A DNA stretch of 64,000 nucleotides, from positions 1-64,000 of the forward strand of contig CALMJS010000034.1 in NCBI GenBank assembly GCA_937864535.1, in the 5' to 3' direction. This document shows positions 23,958 through 32,909 of the stretch, piece by piece; within the stretch, counting starts at the first letter, position 1; each line of letters begins with the position of its first letter. The stretch comes from an uncultured Paracoccaceae bacterium. Lineage in GTDB: Bacteria; Pseudomonadota; Alphaproteobacteria; Rhodobacterales; Rhodobacteraceae. Both the position numbers and the translations under genes were made by a program. Below the pieces are notes generated by a model that saw only the letters and a program-made list of their open reading frames with translations, was not told where the DNA came from and ran no database searches.

Positions 23958-26554
23958 TGGACGGTTCGGCCCTGCCCGAGGTGCGGACGACTTGCGCCTA
24001 TTGCGGGGTCGGCTGTGGTGTTCTTGCGCGTCCCGATGGGGCGGGCGGTGTGGTGGTGCGGGGCGACCCGGACCATCCGGCAAACTTTGGCCGGCTCTGT
24101 TCCAAAGGGTCGGCGCTGGGCGAAACGGTGTCGATCGACGGGCGTCTGTTGACCCCGCGGATCGACGGTCACGACAGCGATTGGGATACGGCGCTGACAT
24201 TGGTCGCTGATAAATTCCGCGCCACCGTCGCAGAACATGGCCCCGATAGCGTGGCATTCTACGTATCCGGTCAGCTCTTGACCGAAGACTACTATGTCGC
24301 GAACAAGCTGATGAAAGGGTTCATCGGCAGCGCGAACATTGATACCAATTCGCGCCTGTGTATGGCGTCCACGGTGGCAGGGCATCGCCGCGCCTTTGGC
24401 ACTGACACGGTTCCGGGCAATTATGCCGATCTGGAACAGGCCGATCTGGTGGTGTTGGTCGGGTCAAATCTGGCTTGGTGCCATCCGGTGCTGTTCCAGC
24501 GGATCGCAGCCGCCAAGGCCGCCAATCCGAAGATGAAGGTCATCAATATCGACCCGCGCCGGACTGCGACCAGTGATCTGGCCGACCTGCATCTGGCCAT
24601 TGCGCCGGGGTCGGATGTCGCCCTGTTCAACCGGCTCTTGGTCGAAATCAGCCGTCGCGGCAAGGTCGACAGCGGCTATGTCGCGGAACATGTCACCGGC
24701 TTTGCGGATGCGGTGAAATCCGCGCAGGCCGATAGCACCTATCCGCTGGATATTTCCGAAGAGCAGTTGCGCCAGTTCCTTGATCTCTGGATCGGAACCG
24801 AAAAGGTCGTCACCGTCTTTAGCCAGGGCGTGAACCAGTCCAGCGCAGGTGCGGATAAGGTCAACGCCATTATCAACTGCCATCTGGCAACTGGTCGGAT
24901 CGGTCGCCCCGGTATGGGGCCGTTTTCGGTCACCGGCCAGCCCAACGCCATGGGCGGTCGCGAAGTCGGCGGTCTGGCGAATATGCTGGCCTGCCATCTG
25001 GACATCGACAATCCGCAGCATCGCGCCGCCGTGCGTCAATTCTGGGATGCGCCGACAATGCCAGAGGCGCAGGGCCTCAAGGCTGTCGATATGTTCAACG
25101 CGGTTGCCGACGGCCGGATCAAGGCGCTGTGGGTGATGTGCACGAACCCTGTCGTGTCGATGCCGGACGCCGATGCCGTGCGCGCCGCGATCGCGGGCTG
25201 TGATTTCGTGGTGGTCAGCGACATGTTCGCCACGACCGATACGGCCAAACTGGCCGATGTGCTGCTCCCTGCCACGGGCTGGGGCGAAAAGGACGGGACT
25301 GTCACCAATTCGGACCGCACGATCAGCCGCCAGCGCCGGTTCCTACCAGCGCCGGGAATGGCCCGCCATGACTGGGACATCATCGCCGACGTGGGCCGCC
25401 GCATGGGCTGGGCGCGGGCGTTTGACTATGCGACGCCATCCGACGTTTTTGCCGAATATGCGGCGCTATCGGGGGTCGCAGCCCGAATGGGGCGCGACTT
25501 CGATATCTCCGACTGGCGCGGGGATTATGACGCGATGGAGCCCCGTCGCTGGGGAGCGGACCGGTTCTTTGCCGATGGCGCATTCTATCACGCCGATGGT
25601 CGCGCGCGGATGCTGCCTGTGACGTGGCGCGCCCCGGTGTCCGAGGCCTCGCTCGAGTTTCCGCTGCGGCTGAATACCGGCCGGGTGCGCGATCATTGGC
25701 ATACGATGACCCGGACGGGGCGCAGCCCGCGATTGTCGCAGCACTTGGCCGAGCCGTTCGTGGAAATACACCCCGATACGGCGGCGAAACTGGGGATCAA
25801 ACCCGCCTCGCTGGTGCGGCTGACCTCGCCGCAGGGGACGGCGATTGTTCGCGCCCTGATCACCGACCGCGTGCGGCGGCGGGACATCTTTGTGCCGATG
25901 CACTGGACTGGTGAATTCGCGCCCTCGGGCCGCGTTGATGCCTTGGTTCGGGCGGTTGTCGATCCGGTCTCTGGCCAACCCGAGAGCAAGGCGAGCGTTG
26001 TGCGTGCCGAACCCTATGTACCGGAGTTCTATGCCTATGCCGTCAGCGCGCAGGACGTCGCGCCCGATAGCGCCTATTGGGCCAAGGCCCGCGTCGGCGA
26101 TGGCTGGCGGATAGAGCTGGCAGGCGAGGCCCCCGCAGATTGGGAGGCCTTTGCCACCGCGCTGTTCGGCGCGGGCGAGGTGGTCAGTGTGACTGACCCT
26201 GCGCGGGGGATTGCCCGCGTGGCGGTGATCCGCGACGGCAAACTGGTCGGGGCGATTTTCGCCGACCGTGATCCAGTGGCCGTGTCGCGGGACCATCTGG
26301 CGTCGCTGTTGGGGCAGGCTCCTGATGGCGTTCTGGCCGGGCGTCCGGGGGCGGATCGCCCTGATCCGGGTCCGGTTGTGTGCTCTTGTTTCAGCGTTGG
26401 TGTGAACACCATCTTGCGTGCGATTGAAACTGATGGCCTGATGACGGTAGAGGCTATTGGCGCGGCTCTTTCGGCGGGGACCAACTGTGGGTCCTGTAAA
26501 CCGGAACTGGCGGCGCTATTGGCAAAAACGACCGTCAAAGAGGCCGCCGAATGA
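23954..26554 (+). CDS. nasA: Assimilatory nitrate reductase, catalytic subunit
   Basis: An 866-residue bis-MGD molybdoenzyme reducing nitrate to nitrite in the cytoplasm. The N-terminal [4Fe-4S] ligands are Cys14, 17, 21 and 49 (CAYCGVGCG, LCSKGSAL). Family blocks include SRLCMASTVAGHRRAFGTD, GRIGRPGMGPFSVTGQPNAM, GGREVGGLANMLA and a C-terminal molybdopterin dinucleotide-binding domain (LRLNTGRVRDHWHTMTRTGR). The last 60 residues form a BFD-like [2Fe-2S] domain (CSC near 810, CGSC near 845). There is no Tat signal. Electrons may come via NirB or a separate ferredoxin or flavoprotein, since no nasC-type reductase gene is in the operon. Confidence 0.94.
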   Translation: MMDGSALPEVRTTCAYCGVGCGVLARPDGAGGVVVRGDPDHPANFGRLCSKGSALGETVSIDGRLLTPRIDGHDSDWDTALTLVADKFRATVAEHGPDSVAFYVSGQLLTEDYYVANKLMKGFIGSANIDTNSRLCMASTVAGHRRAFGTDTVPGNYADLEQADLVVLVGSNLAWCHPVLFQRIAAAKAANPKMKVINIDPRRTATSDLADLHLAIAPGSDVALFNRLLVEISRRGKVDSGYVAEHVTGFADAVKSAQADSTYPLDISEEQLRQFLDLWIGTEKVVTVFSQGVNQSSAGADKVNAIINCHLATGRIGRPGMGPFSVTGQPNAMGGREVGGLANMLACHLDIDNPQHRAAVRQFWDAPTMPEAQGLKAVDMFNAVADGRIKALWVMCTNPVVSMPDADAVRAAIAGCDFVVVSDMFATTDTAKLADVLLPATGWGEKDGTVTNSDRTISRQRRFLPAPGMARHDWDIIADVGRRMGWARAFDYATPSDVFAEYAALSGVAARMGRDFDISDWRGDYDAMEPRRWGADRFFADGAFYHADGRARMLPVTWRAPVSEASLEFPLRLNTGRVRDHWHTMTRTGRSPRLSQHLAEPFVEIHPDTAAKLGIKPASLVRLTSPQGTAIVRALITDRVRRRDIFVPMHWTGEFAPSGRVDALVRAVVDPVSGQPESKASVVRAEPYVPEFYAYAVSAQDVAPDSAYWAKARVGDGWRIELAGEAPADWEAFATALFGAGEVVSVTDPARGIARVAVIRDGKLVGAIFADRDPVAVSRDHLASLLGQAPDGVLAGRPGADRPDPGPVVCSCFSVGVNTILRAIETDGLMTVEAIGAALSAGTNCGSCKPELAALLAKTTVKEAAE

Positions 26555-27498
26555 AGACCGCACTCGCCCCGTATGTCCAGATTTTGGGCCGGGGCGCAAA
26601 CCTGAGCCGCTCCTTGACCGGAGACGAGGCTCAGGCCGCCATGGAAATCGTCCTGCGGGGCGAGGCCGCCCCCGAGGCCATTGGCGCCATGCTGATGCTC
26701 ATGCGGATGAAGGGCGAGACCGCCGAGGAAATCGCCGGATTTGTGCGGGCCGCGCGGACCGTTGCGCCGGTCAGCGGGGATATCGCGCTGGACTGGCCGT
26801 CCTATGCTGCCGGGCGCACACGCGGTTTGCCGTGGTTCCTGCTGTCGGCCAAACTGGTCGCCACGGCGGGCTATCCGGTGCTGCTACATGGCTGGAACAG
26901 CCATCAAAACCCGGTGGCCTCTGTGCGTAACGCGTTGCCGCTGCTCGATATTCCTGTCCTGACAGATACGGATGTCGGCCAGCTGAGGGGGCATATCGGC
27001 TATCTCCCGCTCGAGGTGTATTCTCCTATCCTCTATGATTTGCTGCGGCTGCGGGACGGTTTGGGCCTGCGGTCCTGCATCAACACCGTTTTGCGTGTTC
27101 TCAATCCGGCCAGTGCCCGTGCCAGCGTGCAGGGGGTGTTTCATCCGCCCTATCGCGAATTGCAAATGGATGCCGGGGTGATCCTCGGCCAGCCAGCGAT
27201 GACGGTGATCAAGGGCGGCGGCGGTGAATTTGAACGCCACCCGGCCAAGGATGCAGCCCTGTTCGGCCTGCGCGATGGTGCCGCGTGGGAGGAGACCGCC
27301 CCCGCGCTGATTTCTGATCATGTCCGCCTGTCCGAAGGGTCCGAGGCAACCGATCCGGCGGCGCTGATGGCGCTATGGTCCGGCGATTTGAATGATGATT
27401 TTGCCCTGAGCGTGGTTCTGGGGACGGCCGATCTGGCGCTTCAGACGCTGGGGGCGGATGTAACGGCTGCGGACCTCTGGGCCGCCCGCCCGCGATAA
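26551..27498 (+). CDS. TrpD2/YbiB-like phosphoribosyltransferase-fold protein
   Basis: A 315-residue protein of the glycosyltransferase family 3/anthranilate phosphoribosyltransferase-like group: LRGEAAPEAIGAMLMLMRMK, GETAEEIAGFVRAAR, HGWNSHQNPVASVRNALPLL, CINTVLRVLNPASARASVQG and VIKGGGGEFERHP. It differs from true TrpD in its substrate loops and resembles TrpD2/YbiB proteins, one of which is reported to bind nucleic acid. It is translation-coupled between nasA and cysG. Such genes recur inside nas operons of this order, but the role there is not established. Confidence 0.82.
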   Translation: MKTALAPYVQILGRGANLSRSLTGDEAQAAMEIVLRGEAAPEAIGAMLMLMRMKGETAEEIAGFVRAARTVAPVSGDIALDWPSYAAGRTRGLPWFLLSAKLVATAGYPVLLHGWNSHQNPVASVRNALPLLDIPVLTDTDVGQLRGHIGYLPLEVYSPILYDLLRLRDGLGLRSCINTVLRVLNPASARASVQGVFHPPYRELQMDAGVILGQPAMTVIKGGGGEFERHPAKDAALFGLRDGAAWEETAPALISDHVRLSEGSEATDPAALMALWSGDLNDDFALSVVLGTADLALQTLGADVTAADLWAARPR

Positions 27499-27507
27499 GA
27501 GGTTCCG

Positions 27508-28878
27508 ATGCAATCCTTTCCGATGTTTATCAAAATGGCGGGTCGCCGCGTGGTCATCGTCGGAGGGGGCGAACAGGCCGCGCAAAAATCGCGGCTGGTG
27601 TTGAAAACCGATGCCGCGCTGACGATTGCCGCGCCGGATCTGGACGATGAACTGGCGGCGCTGGTGGCGCGGGGGCGCGCCGATCACCACGCGGGGCCAA
27701 TCACGCCCGATCTGTTTCGCGACACGGCGCTGGTGTTTATCGGGTCCGGCTGTCCGGCGGTAGACGCCTGCGCCCATACGCTGGCCAAGGCTGCGGGGGC
27801 GCTGGTCAACGTTGTCGACCAACCTGATCTCTGTGATGCGACGACGCCCTCTATCGTGGATCGTGATCCCGTGGTCATCGCCATCGGGACCGAAGGCACG
27901 GCTCCGGTCCTCGGGCGGGCGCTCAAGACGCAGATCGAACAGATGCTGGACCCGCGTTTGGGGTCCTATGCGGCGCTGGCGGGACGTCTGCGCGATGCCG
28001 TCGCGCACAAAGTTCCAAAGGACGCCCGCCGCGAATTCTGGCGCTGGGCCTTTAACGATGCGCCGTGGCTGGCCTTTAAACGCGGGGCCGAGCGCGAGGC
28101 CGCAGAACTGCTGAAGACCGCGATTGAAACCGGCGTTCAGGAAACCGGCGGGATGATTTCGCTGGTCGGGGCAGGGCCGGGGGCGCGCGACCTGTTGACC
28201 CTGCGGGCGGTTGAACGGCTCCAAGAGGCGGATGTCATTTTCTACGACCGACTGGTGGACCCCGACGTGCTGGAGCTGGCGCGCCGCGATGCAGAGCGGG
28301 TCTACGTCGGCAAGGTCGTCGGCGCCCATGCCATCCCGCAGGATCGCATTTGCGCGCTGATTATCGCCGAGGCCCGCAAGGGGCGGCGAGTAGTTCGTCT
28401 AAAATCCGGTGATCCGTCGATTTTCGGCCGCGCGACCGAAGAAATGCAGGCCGCCGCCGCCCATGCGATCCCCTGCGAGGTGATCCCCGGCGTGACCGCT
28501 GCCAGCGCCGCCGCCGCCAGCCTCGGTCAGAGCCTGACGGAGCGCGGCGTGGCTGATACGCTGGTTCTGGCAACCGGCACGCACCGCGAAAATGAGGGGC
28601 TGCCGGATTGGGGTCGCCATGTGCAGCCCGGCACCCGGCTGGTCTATTATATGGCCGTGGCAAACGCCGCGGCGCTGCGTGACAATCTGATCGCTGCCGG
28701 GATGCCGCGCGATGCGATCGGTCATGTGGCGGCGGATGTCTCTACTGCCCGCGAGCGTCTGTTGTCTGTGCGGCTGTCCGATCTGCCCGATACCCTCGCT
28801 GCCGAGCAGGTCACCGGCTGCGCCCTGATCCTGTTCACCGTGCCTAGGCGTGCAGTGGTCGCCGCCCGTCAGGCCTGA
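27508..28878 (+). CDS. cysG: Sirohaem synthase (trifunctional CysG)
   Basis: A 456-residue fusion. Residues 1-200 are the precorrin-2 dehydrogenase/ferrochelatase module (MFIKMAGRRVVIVGGGEQAA, QPDLCDATTPSIVDRDPVVI, APVLGRALKTQIEQMLDP). Residues 215-450 are the uroporphyrinogen-III C-methyltransferase (SLVGAGPGARDLLTLRAVER, DVIFYDRLVDPDVL, RLKSGDPSIFGRATEEMQAA, EVIPGVTAASAAAASLGQSL). It makes sirohaem for the NirB nitrite reductase. It is the last gene of the nas operon, 10 bases after the TrpD2-like gene. Confidence 0.95.
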   Translation: MQSFPMFIKMAGRRVVIVGGGEQAAQKSRLVLKTDAALTIAAPDLDDELAALVARGRADHHAGPITPDLFRDTALVFIGSGCPAVDACAHTLAKAAGALVNVVDQPDLCDATTPSIVDRDPVVIAIGTEGTAPVLGRALKTQIEQMLDPRLGSYAALAGRLRDAVAHKVPKDARREFWRWAFNDAPWLAFKRGAEREAAELLKTAIETGVQETGGMISLVGAGPGARDLLTLRAVERLQEADVIFYDRLVDPDVLELARRDAERVYVGKVVGAHAIPQDRICALIIAEARKGRRVVRLKSGDPSIFGRATEEMQAAAAHAIPCEVIPGVTAASAAAASLGQSLTERGVADTLVLATGTHRENEGLPDWGRHVQPGTRLVYYMAVANAAALRDNLIAAGMPRDAIGHVAADVSTARERLLSVRLSDLPDTLAAEQVTGCALILFTVPRRAVVAARQA

Positions 28879-28984
28879 CGCGCAAGGCATTGACAGGGCA
28901 TCGCAATTAGCAAACTCTCAGCGCAGGCAGGTTCCGCCGTTGATCGTCCTGTGACTGCTATGGGACCACAAAAGAGTTTGTGTG

Positions 28985-30019
28985 ATGAAGAAATTGTTTC
29001 TGCATATTGGCTTTCCCAAAACCGGATCGACCAGCATTCAGGTGGGGTTGGTCAAGAATGCCGAGGCCTTGGCCGCGCAGGGTATTCTCTATCCGTCCAA
29101 GCGAAAAATGGCGTATATGCAGAATATTCAACACCTGCCCTTGGCTGCCGCCATCCCGGGCCGCAATGTTGAATGGCTGACCCCGGCCAAGCGTCAGACA
29201 TTGCCCAATGCCTATCGCAGCTTTTTCCGCAATATCTCAAACGCCGAGTTTCACACTTTGGTCGTGTCGTCTGAGAGTTTTGGCGGGCAGGATATCGGCC
29301 CGAAAAAGGTCGAATGGGTGCGCGACCAGTTCGCCGATTACGATGTTACGGTGATTGCCTATATCCGCCGACAGGACTCTTATATTCTATCGACTTACCA
29401 AGAGGCGATTAAGGCCGGTCATACCGGACGGTTCGATTTCGAGGATTACCCGAACAAAAAGGCGATGTTTTTCGCGCAGCGTTTGTCGCCGTGGCGGCAG
29501 GTATTTGGTGCCGATAAGGTGATCGTTCGCCCGTTTATGCCCGCGCTCTGGCATCAGGGCGATTTGTTCATGGATTTCCTGCATTTGATCGGCGCGGCCC
29601 CTGCCGGCCTGACGCCGGTTGCGCCGTCGAACGAAGGGCTGGACTATCGGGCGGTCGAATTGCAGCGGCAATTGAACGTGATCTCGACAGAACGCCGTTC
29701 GGGCGAAACACGCTATGCGATGCGCGTGCAGGGTTTTCAGGACTTGGTGAAAAAGATCCCGCAGGTTCTGCCCAAAGACGACGGCTATAAAAAAATGGCT
29801 CTCTCGTCCGAACAGGCGGAAACGCTGCGGCTGTTTTTCCGCGATGAGAATATTGCAGCACTGGCCGGGACTGGAATTGATGTCGATGCGTTTTTCCCAC
29901 CCGTAGAGCCGGGCAAATCGGCAATTCTGCTGCCAGAGCAATTGGACCACGATATTTTGGTGCGTTTGTTGTGGGGGCTGACCTCGCCGGAAACGGTCAA
30001 AGAGTTCTCTTACAAATAG
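28985..30019 (+). CDS. Sulfotransferase-like P-loop protein
   Basis: A 344-residue protein starting MKKLFLHIGFPKTGSTSIQV; the HIGFPKTGSTS segment matches the PAPS 5'-phosphosulfate loop of sulfotransferases. A second block, VTVIAYIRRQDSYILSTYQE, resembles the 3'-phosphate-binding motif (R...S). The remainder is divergent. The likely role is sulfation of a glycan or other cell-surface molecule, but the substrate is unknown and no polysaccharide genes are adjacent. It stands alone between cysG and a YbjN-like gene. Confidence 0.7.
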   Translation: MKKLFLHIGFPKTGSTSIQVGLVKNAEALAAQGILYPSKRKMAYMQNIQHLPLAAAIPGRNVEWLTPAKRQTLPNAYRSFFRNISNAEFHTLVVSSESFGGQDIGPKKVEWVRDQFADYDVTVIAYIRRQDSYILSTYQEAIKAGHTGRFDFEDYPNKKAMFFAQRLSPWRQVFGADKVIVRPFMPALWHQGDLFMDFLHLIGAAPAGLTPVAPSNEGLDYRAVELQRQLNVISTERRSGETRYAMRVQGFQDLVKKIPQVLPKDDGYKKMALSSEQAETLRLFFRDENIAALAGTGIDVDAFFPPVEPGKSAILLPEQLDHDILVRLLWGLTSPETVKEFSYK

Positions 30020-30099
30020 GGCCCCACCGACCGGGAGTTGGGTCCAGATCGCCTGCCGCCATCATAGCTATTGGTTACCCACAATATTTTGCGGTGACG

Positions 30100-30113
30100 G
30101 GGGATTTATCCCC
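30100..30113. repeat. Short palindrome upstream of the YbjN-like gene
   Basis: GGGGATTTATCCCC forms a 6-2-6 inverted repeat in the 233-base gap between the sulfotransferase-like gene and the YbjN-like gene. No T-run follows on either strand, so it is not an evident terminator. It could be an operator; no regulator is indicated. Confidence 0.3.
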
Positions 30114-30252
30114 AAGAAAACGCTTTACATAACTGACCTGCTGGGCGCACGATATATGGTAGAGGCGGCGGATATTTCCACTGTTTCTAGCAGAAAGCAC
30201 CAAGCGCTTGGGCGCTGCCACGACCCGAGCGCAATAGCGAATGAGGCCGCAT

Positions 30253-30756
30253 ATGGCACTGAGCGAGCAGTTTATCGACAACGGAGATATCCACCCGATC
30301 GATCTGGTGGAGCATATTGCCGAACATAATTCCTGGGAATTCGACCGCATCACCGAGGACCAGATCGCCATGGCAGTTGAGGGCCAATGGCGGACCTATT
30401 CGGTGACTTTGGCGTGGTCCGATTACGATCAAACGCTGCGGCTGATCTGTACCTTTGAAATGGAGCCGCCCGCCCATCGCGAACAGCACCTCTACGAGGC
30501 TCTGAACCATGCGAATGAAAAATGCTGGTCCGGCAATTTCACGTGGTGGAGCGAGCAGCGGCTGATGGTGTTCCGCTATGGTCTGCTGCTGGGCTCTGAA
30601 CAATATGTGAGCCCGGAGCAGATCGACACGATGATCGGGGCTGCCGTGATGAGCTGCGAGCGGTTCTATCCGGCGTTCCAATTGGTGACTTGGGGCGAAC
30701 GGACCCCGGCCAATGCGATGCAGATCGCCATGAACGAGGCCTACGGAACGGCCTGA
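30253..30756 (+). CDS. YbjN domain protein
   Basis: A 167-residue cytoplasmic protein starting MALSEQFIDNGDIHPIDLVE, with the YbjN-family core (EFDRITEDQIAMAVEGQWRT, LRLICTFEMEPPAHREQHLY, CWSGNFTWWSEQRLMVFRYG). The fold resembles type III secretion chaperones; family members affect motility, stress and adhesion in enterobacteria, but the function here is unknown. ATG 30253 is preferred over 30241 because TGAGG lies 7-8 bases upstream and conservation begins there. It precedes proC, as in many Rhodobacterales. Confidence 0.82.
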   Translation: MALSEQFIDNGDIHPIDLVEHIAEHNSWEFDRITEDQIAMAVEGQWRTYSVTLAWSDYDQTLRLICTFEMEPPAHREQHLYEALNHANEKCWSGNFTWWSEQRLMVFRYGLLLGSEQYVSPEQIDTMIGAAVMSCERFYPAFQLVTWGERTPANAMQIAMNEAYGTA

Positions 30757-30818
30757 TCCTGCCTTGCGCCTCGGCCCGGTGGACCCTATCACTTGGGCTG
30801 AGGAACAAGGGGAATACC

Positions 30819-31634
30819 ATGACGATGCAGGATTTGGCCCACCGCGGGCTCGTGCTACTGGGCTGTGGCAAAATGGGGTCGGCGATGTTGGCGGGCTGGC
30901 TCAAATCCGGCCTTCCGGCGGAATCGGTCTGGGTCAATGATCCCCATCCCAGCGAGTGGTTGTCGGCGCAGGGCGTGAACCTGAACGTGGACCTGCCGCC
31001 CAGCCCCGCGATTGTGCTGATCGCTGTGAAACCGCAGATGATGGCGGCGGCTCTGCCCAGTTTGCAGGCCTTGGGCAATGGGACCACGCTGTTCCTGTCG
31101 GTCGCGGCGGGGATTTCAATCGGCACCTACGAGGCCATGCTGGGCGACCAGACCCCCATCGTCCGCGCAATGCCCAACACGCCGGCGGCAGTCGGTCGCG
31201 GGATTTCGGCGATCATCGGCAATGCCCGCGCGACAGAGGCGCATCTATCCCTCGCGCAAGAGTTGCTAGGGGCGGTCGGTCAGGTTGTCCGTCTAGCCGA
31301 CGAAGGGCAGATGGACGCCGTGACCGGGCTGTCAGGCTCTGGTCCGGCCTATGTGTTCCACATGATCGAGGCGATGGCCGCCGCAGGCGAGGCGCAGGGT
31401 CTGTCCCCTGATCTGGCTATGGCGCTGGCCAAGGCGACCGTAGCAGGCGCTGGCGCGCTGGCAGAACAATCGGACGATAGCCCCAGCCAACTGAGGATCA
31501 ATGTCACCAGCCCCAATGGCACCACGCAGGCCGCGCTGGAGGTGCTGATGGACGCGCAGAACGGTCTGCCTCCGCTGATGGCGCGGGCGATCGCGCGCGC
31601 AACTGATCGCAGCAAGGAACTGTCCCGTGGATGA
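30819..31634 (+). CDS. proC: Pyrroline-5-carboxylate reductase
   Basis: A 271-residue enzyme for the last step of proline synthesis, NAD(P)H-dependent reduction of pyrroline-5-carboxylate. Visible features are the Rossmann motif LLGCGKMGSAMLAGWL, PIVRAMPNTPAAVGRGIS, and the C-terminal dimerisation/active-site block DAVTGLSGSGPAYVFHMIEA with SPNGTTQAALEVL. ATG 30819 follows AAGGGGAA. It overlaps csaA by 8 bases. Confidence 0.95.
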   Translation: MTMQDLAHRGLVLLGCGKMGSAMLAGWLKSGLPAESVWVNDPHPSEWLSAQGVNLNVDLPPSPAIVLIAVKPQMMAAALPSLQALGNGTTLFLSVAAGISIGTYEAMLGDQTPIVRAMPNTPAAVGRGISAIIGNARATEAHLSLAQELLGAVGQVVRLADEGQMDAVTGLSGSGPAYVFHMIEAMAAAGEAQGLSPDLAMALAKATVAGAGALAEQSDDSPSQLRINVTSPNGTTQAALEVLMDAQNGLPPLMARAIARATDRSKELSRG

Positions 31635-31965
31635 CATCAGCTATGATGATTTCGTAAAGGTCGATATCCGTGTGGGCCGCGTGGTCCGTGCCGAACCCTA
31701 TCCAGAGGCCCGCAAACCCGCGATCAAGATGTGGATCGATTTCGGAGGCGAGATCGGCGAACGTCAAAGCTCGGCTCAGGTGACGGCGCATTATACGCCG
31801 GAGACCCTGATCGGGAAACAGGTGATGGCGGTCGTGAATTTTCCGCCGCGCCAAATCGGAAAGTTCATGTCGCAGGTTTTGGTTCTGGGGCTGCCGGATC
31901 AAAATGGCGATGTTGTTTTGATTGGGCCGGATATGGTTGTTCCGGTCGGGGGGAGGATGCATTGA
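31627..31965 (+). CDS. csaA: tRNA-binding domain protein CsaA
   Basis: A 112-residue OB-fold protein of the EMAP/CsaA type: DFVKVDIRVGRVVRAEPYPE, KPAIKMWIDFGGEIGERQSS, AQVTAHYTPETLIGKQVMAV, NFPPRQIGKFMSQVLVLG. It binds tRNA as a dimer and has been proposed to act as an export-related chaperone. It is embedded in a translation-coupled group with proC upstream (overlap) and the hydroxyacid dehydrogenase downstream. Confidence 0.92.
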   Translation: MDDISYDDFVKVDIRVGRVVRAEPYPEARKPAIKMWIDFGGEIGERQSSAQVTAHYTPETLIGKQVMAVVNFPPRQIGKFMSQVLVLGLPDQNGDVVLIGPDMVVPVGGRMH

Positions 31966-32909
31966 AGAAATTGCTGATCACGCGCCGGATTGCTGACCCG
32001 GTTCTGGAACAGGCGGCTGCGCTATTCGATTTGACGATCCATGAGGGCGGCCCGCTGACCGCCGCGCAGGCGGCGCAGGCGATGCAGGACTATGACGCCA
32101 TCTTGCCGACTTTGGGCGATGATTTTTCTGCGGCGGCGTTTTCGGGCGATCTGCGGTGCAAAATGCTGGGCAACTTCGGCGTCGGCTATAACCACATCGA
32201 TGCGGCGGCGGCCGCCGCGGCCGGGGTCATCGTGTCGAATACGCCGGACGTGCTGACCGATGCCACCGCCGATATCGGCATGATGTTGATCATGATGACC
32301 GCCCGCCGCGCGGGCGAGGGCGAGCGGATGGTCCGCGCTGGCAAGTGGGAGGGCTTTGGTCCCAAGGTCGGGCTGGGCACGCATGTCACCGGCAAGACCG
32401 TCGGGATCGTCGGCATGGGGCGCATCGGTCAGGCGGTGGCCCGTCGCTGTCACTTTGGCTTTGGCATGAACGTACTGTTCTATAACCGCAGCCCCAAAGA
32501 GGTCGATTTCCCGGCCAGCCAGATCAGCGATCTGCACGATCTGATGGGCGCGGTTGATTTCGTTGTGGTAACGGTCCCCGGTGGCGCCGAAAACCGCTAT
32601 CTGGTCAGCGCAGCAGCCTTGGCCGCGATGCAGCCGCACGGCATTTTCGTCAATATCGCGCGGGGCGAGGTGGTGGATGAACCGGCGCTGATCGACGCGC
32701 TAGAGTGCGGCGCGATTGCGGGCGCGGGCCTCGATGTCTATGAACATGAGCCCTATGTACCCGAACGTCTGCGTGCGCTGGAAAACTGCGTGCTGCTGCC
32801 GCACTTGGGCTCTGCCACGGTTGAAACCCGGCAGGCGATGGGCCAGATGGCGCTGGACAACATCATCGCCTGGGCCGAGGGTGAAAACCCGCCGCAGCGG
32901 GTCAACTGA
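31962..32909 (+). CDS. D-2-hydroxyacid dehydrogenase (glyoxylate/hydroxypyruvate reductase type)
   Basis: A 315-residue NAD(P)-dependent dehydrogenase: GNFGVGYNHIDAAAAAAAGV near the N-terminus, Rossmann GMGRIGQAVARRC, catalytic Arg in VNIARGEVVDEPAL, Glu in the following helix, and the catalytic His in LLPHLGSATVETRQAMG. It most likely reduces glyoxylate or hydroxypyruvate to glycolate or glycerate. The likely start is TTG at 31962, which overlaps the csaA stop and has GGGAGG 6 bases upstream. Confidence 0.88.
   Translation: MKKLLITRRIADPVLEQAAALFDLTIHEGGPLTAAQAAQAMQDYDAILPTLGDDFSAAAFSGDLRCKMLGNFGVGYNHIDAAAAAAAGVIVSNTPDVLTDATADIGMMLIMMTARRAGEGERMVRAGKWEGFGPKVGLGTHVTGKTVGIVGMGRIGQAVARRCHFGFGMNVLFYNRSPKEVDFPASQISDLHDLMGAVDFVVVTVPGGAENRYLVSAAALAAMQPHGIFVNIARGEVVDEPALIDALECGAIAGAGLDVYEHEPYVPERLRALENCVLLPHLGSATVETRQAMGQMALDNIIAWAEGENPPQRVN

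Noticed and set aside
30075-30115. Two DnaA-box-like strings (TTACCCACA, TTATCCCCA)
   Set aside because: Each has a mismatch to the consensus, there are only two, and no dnaA, parAB, repABC or AT-rich unwinding region is near.
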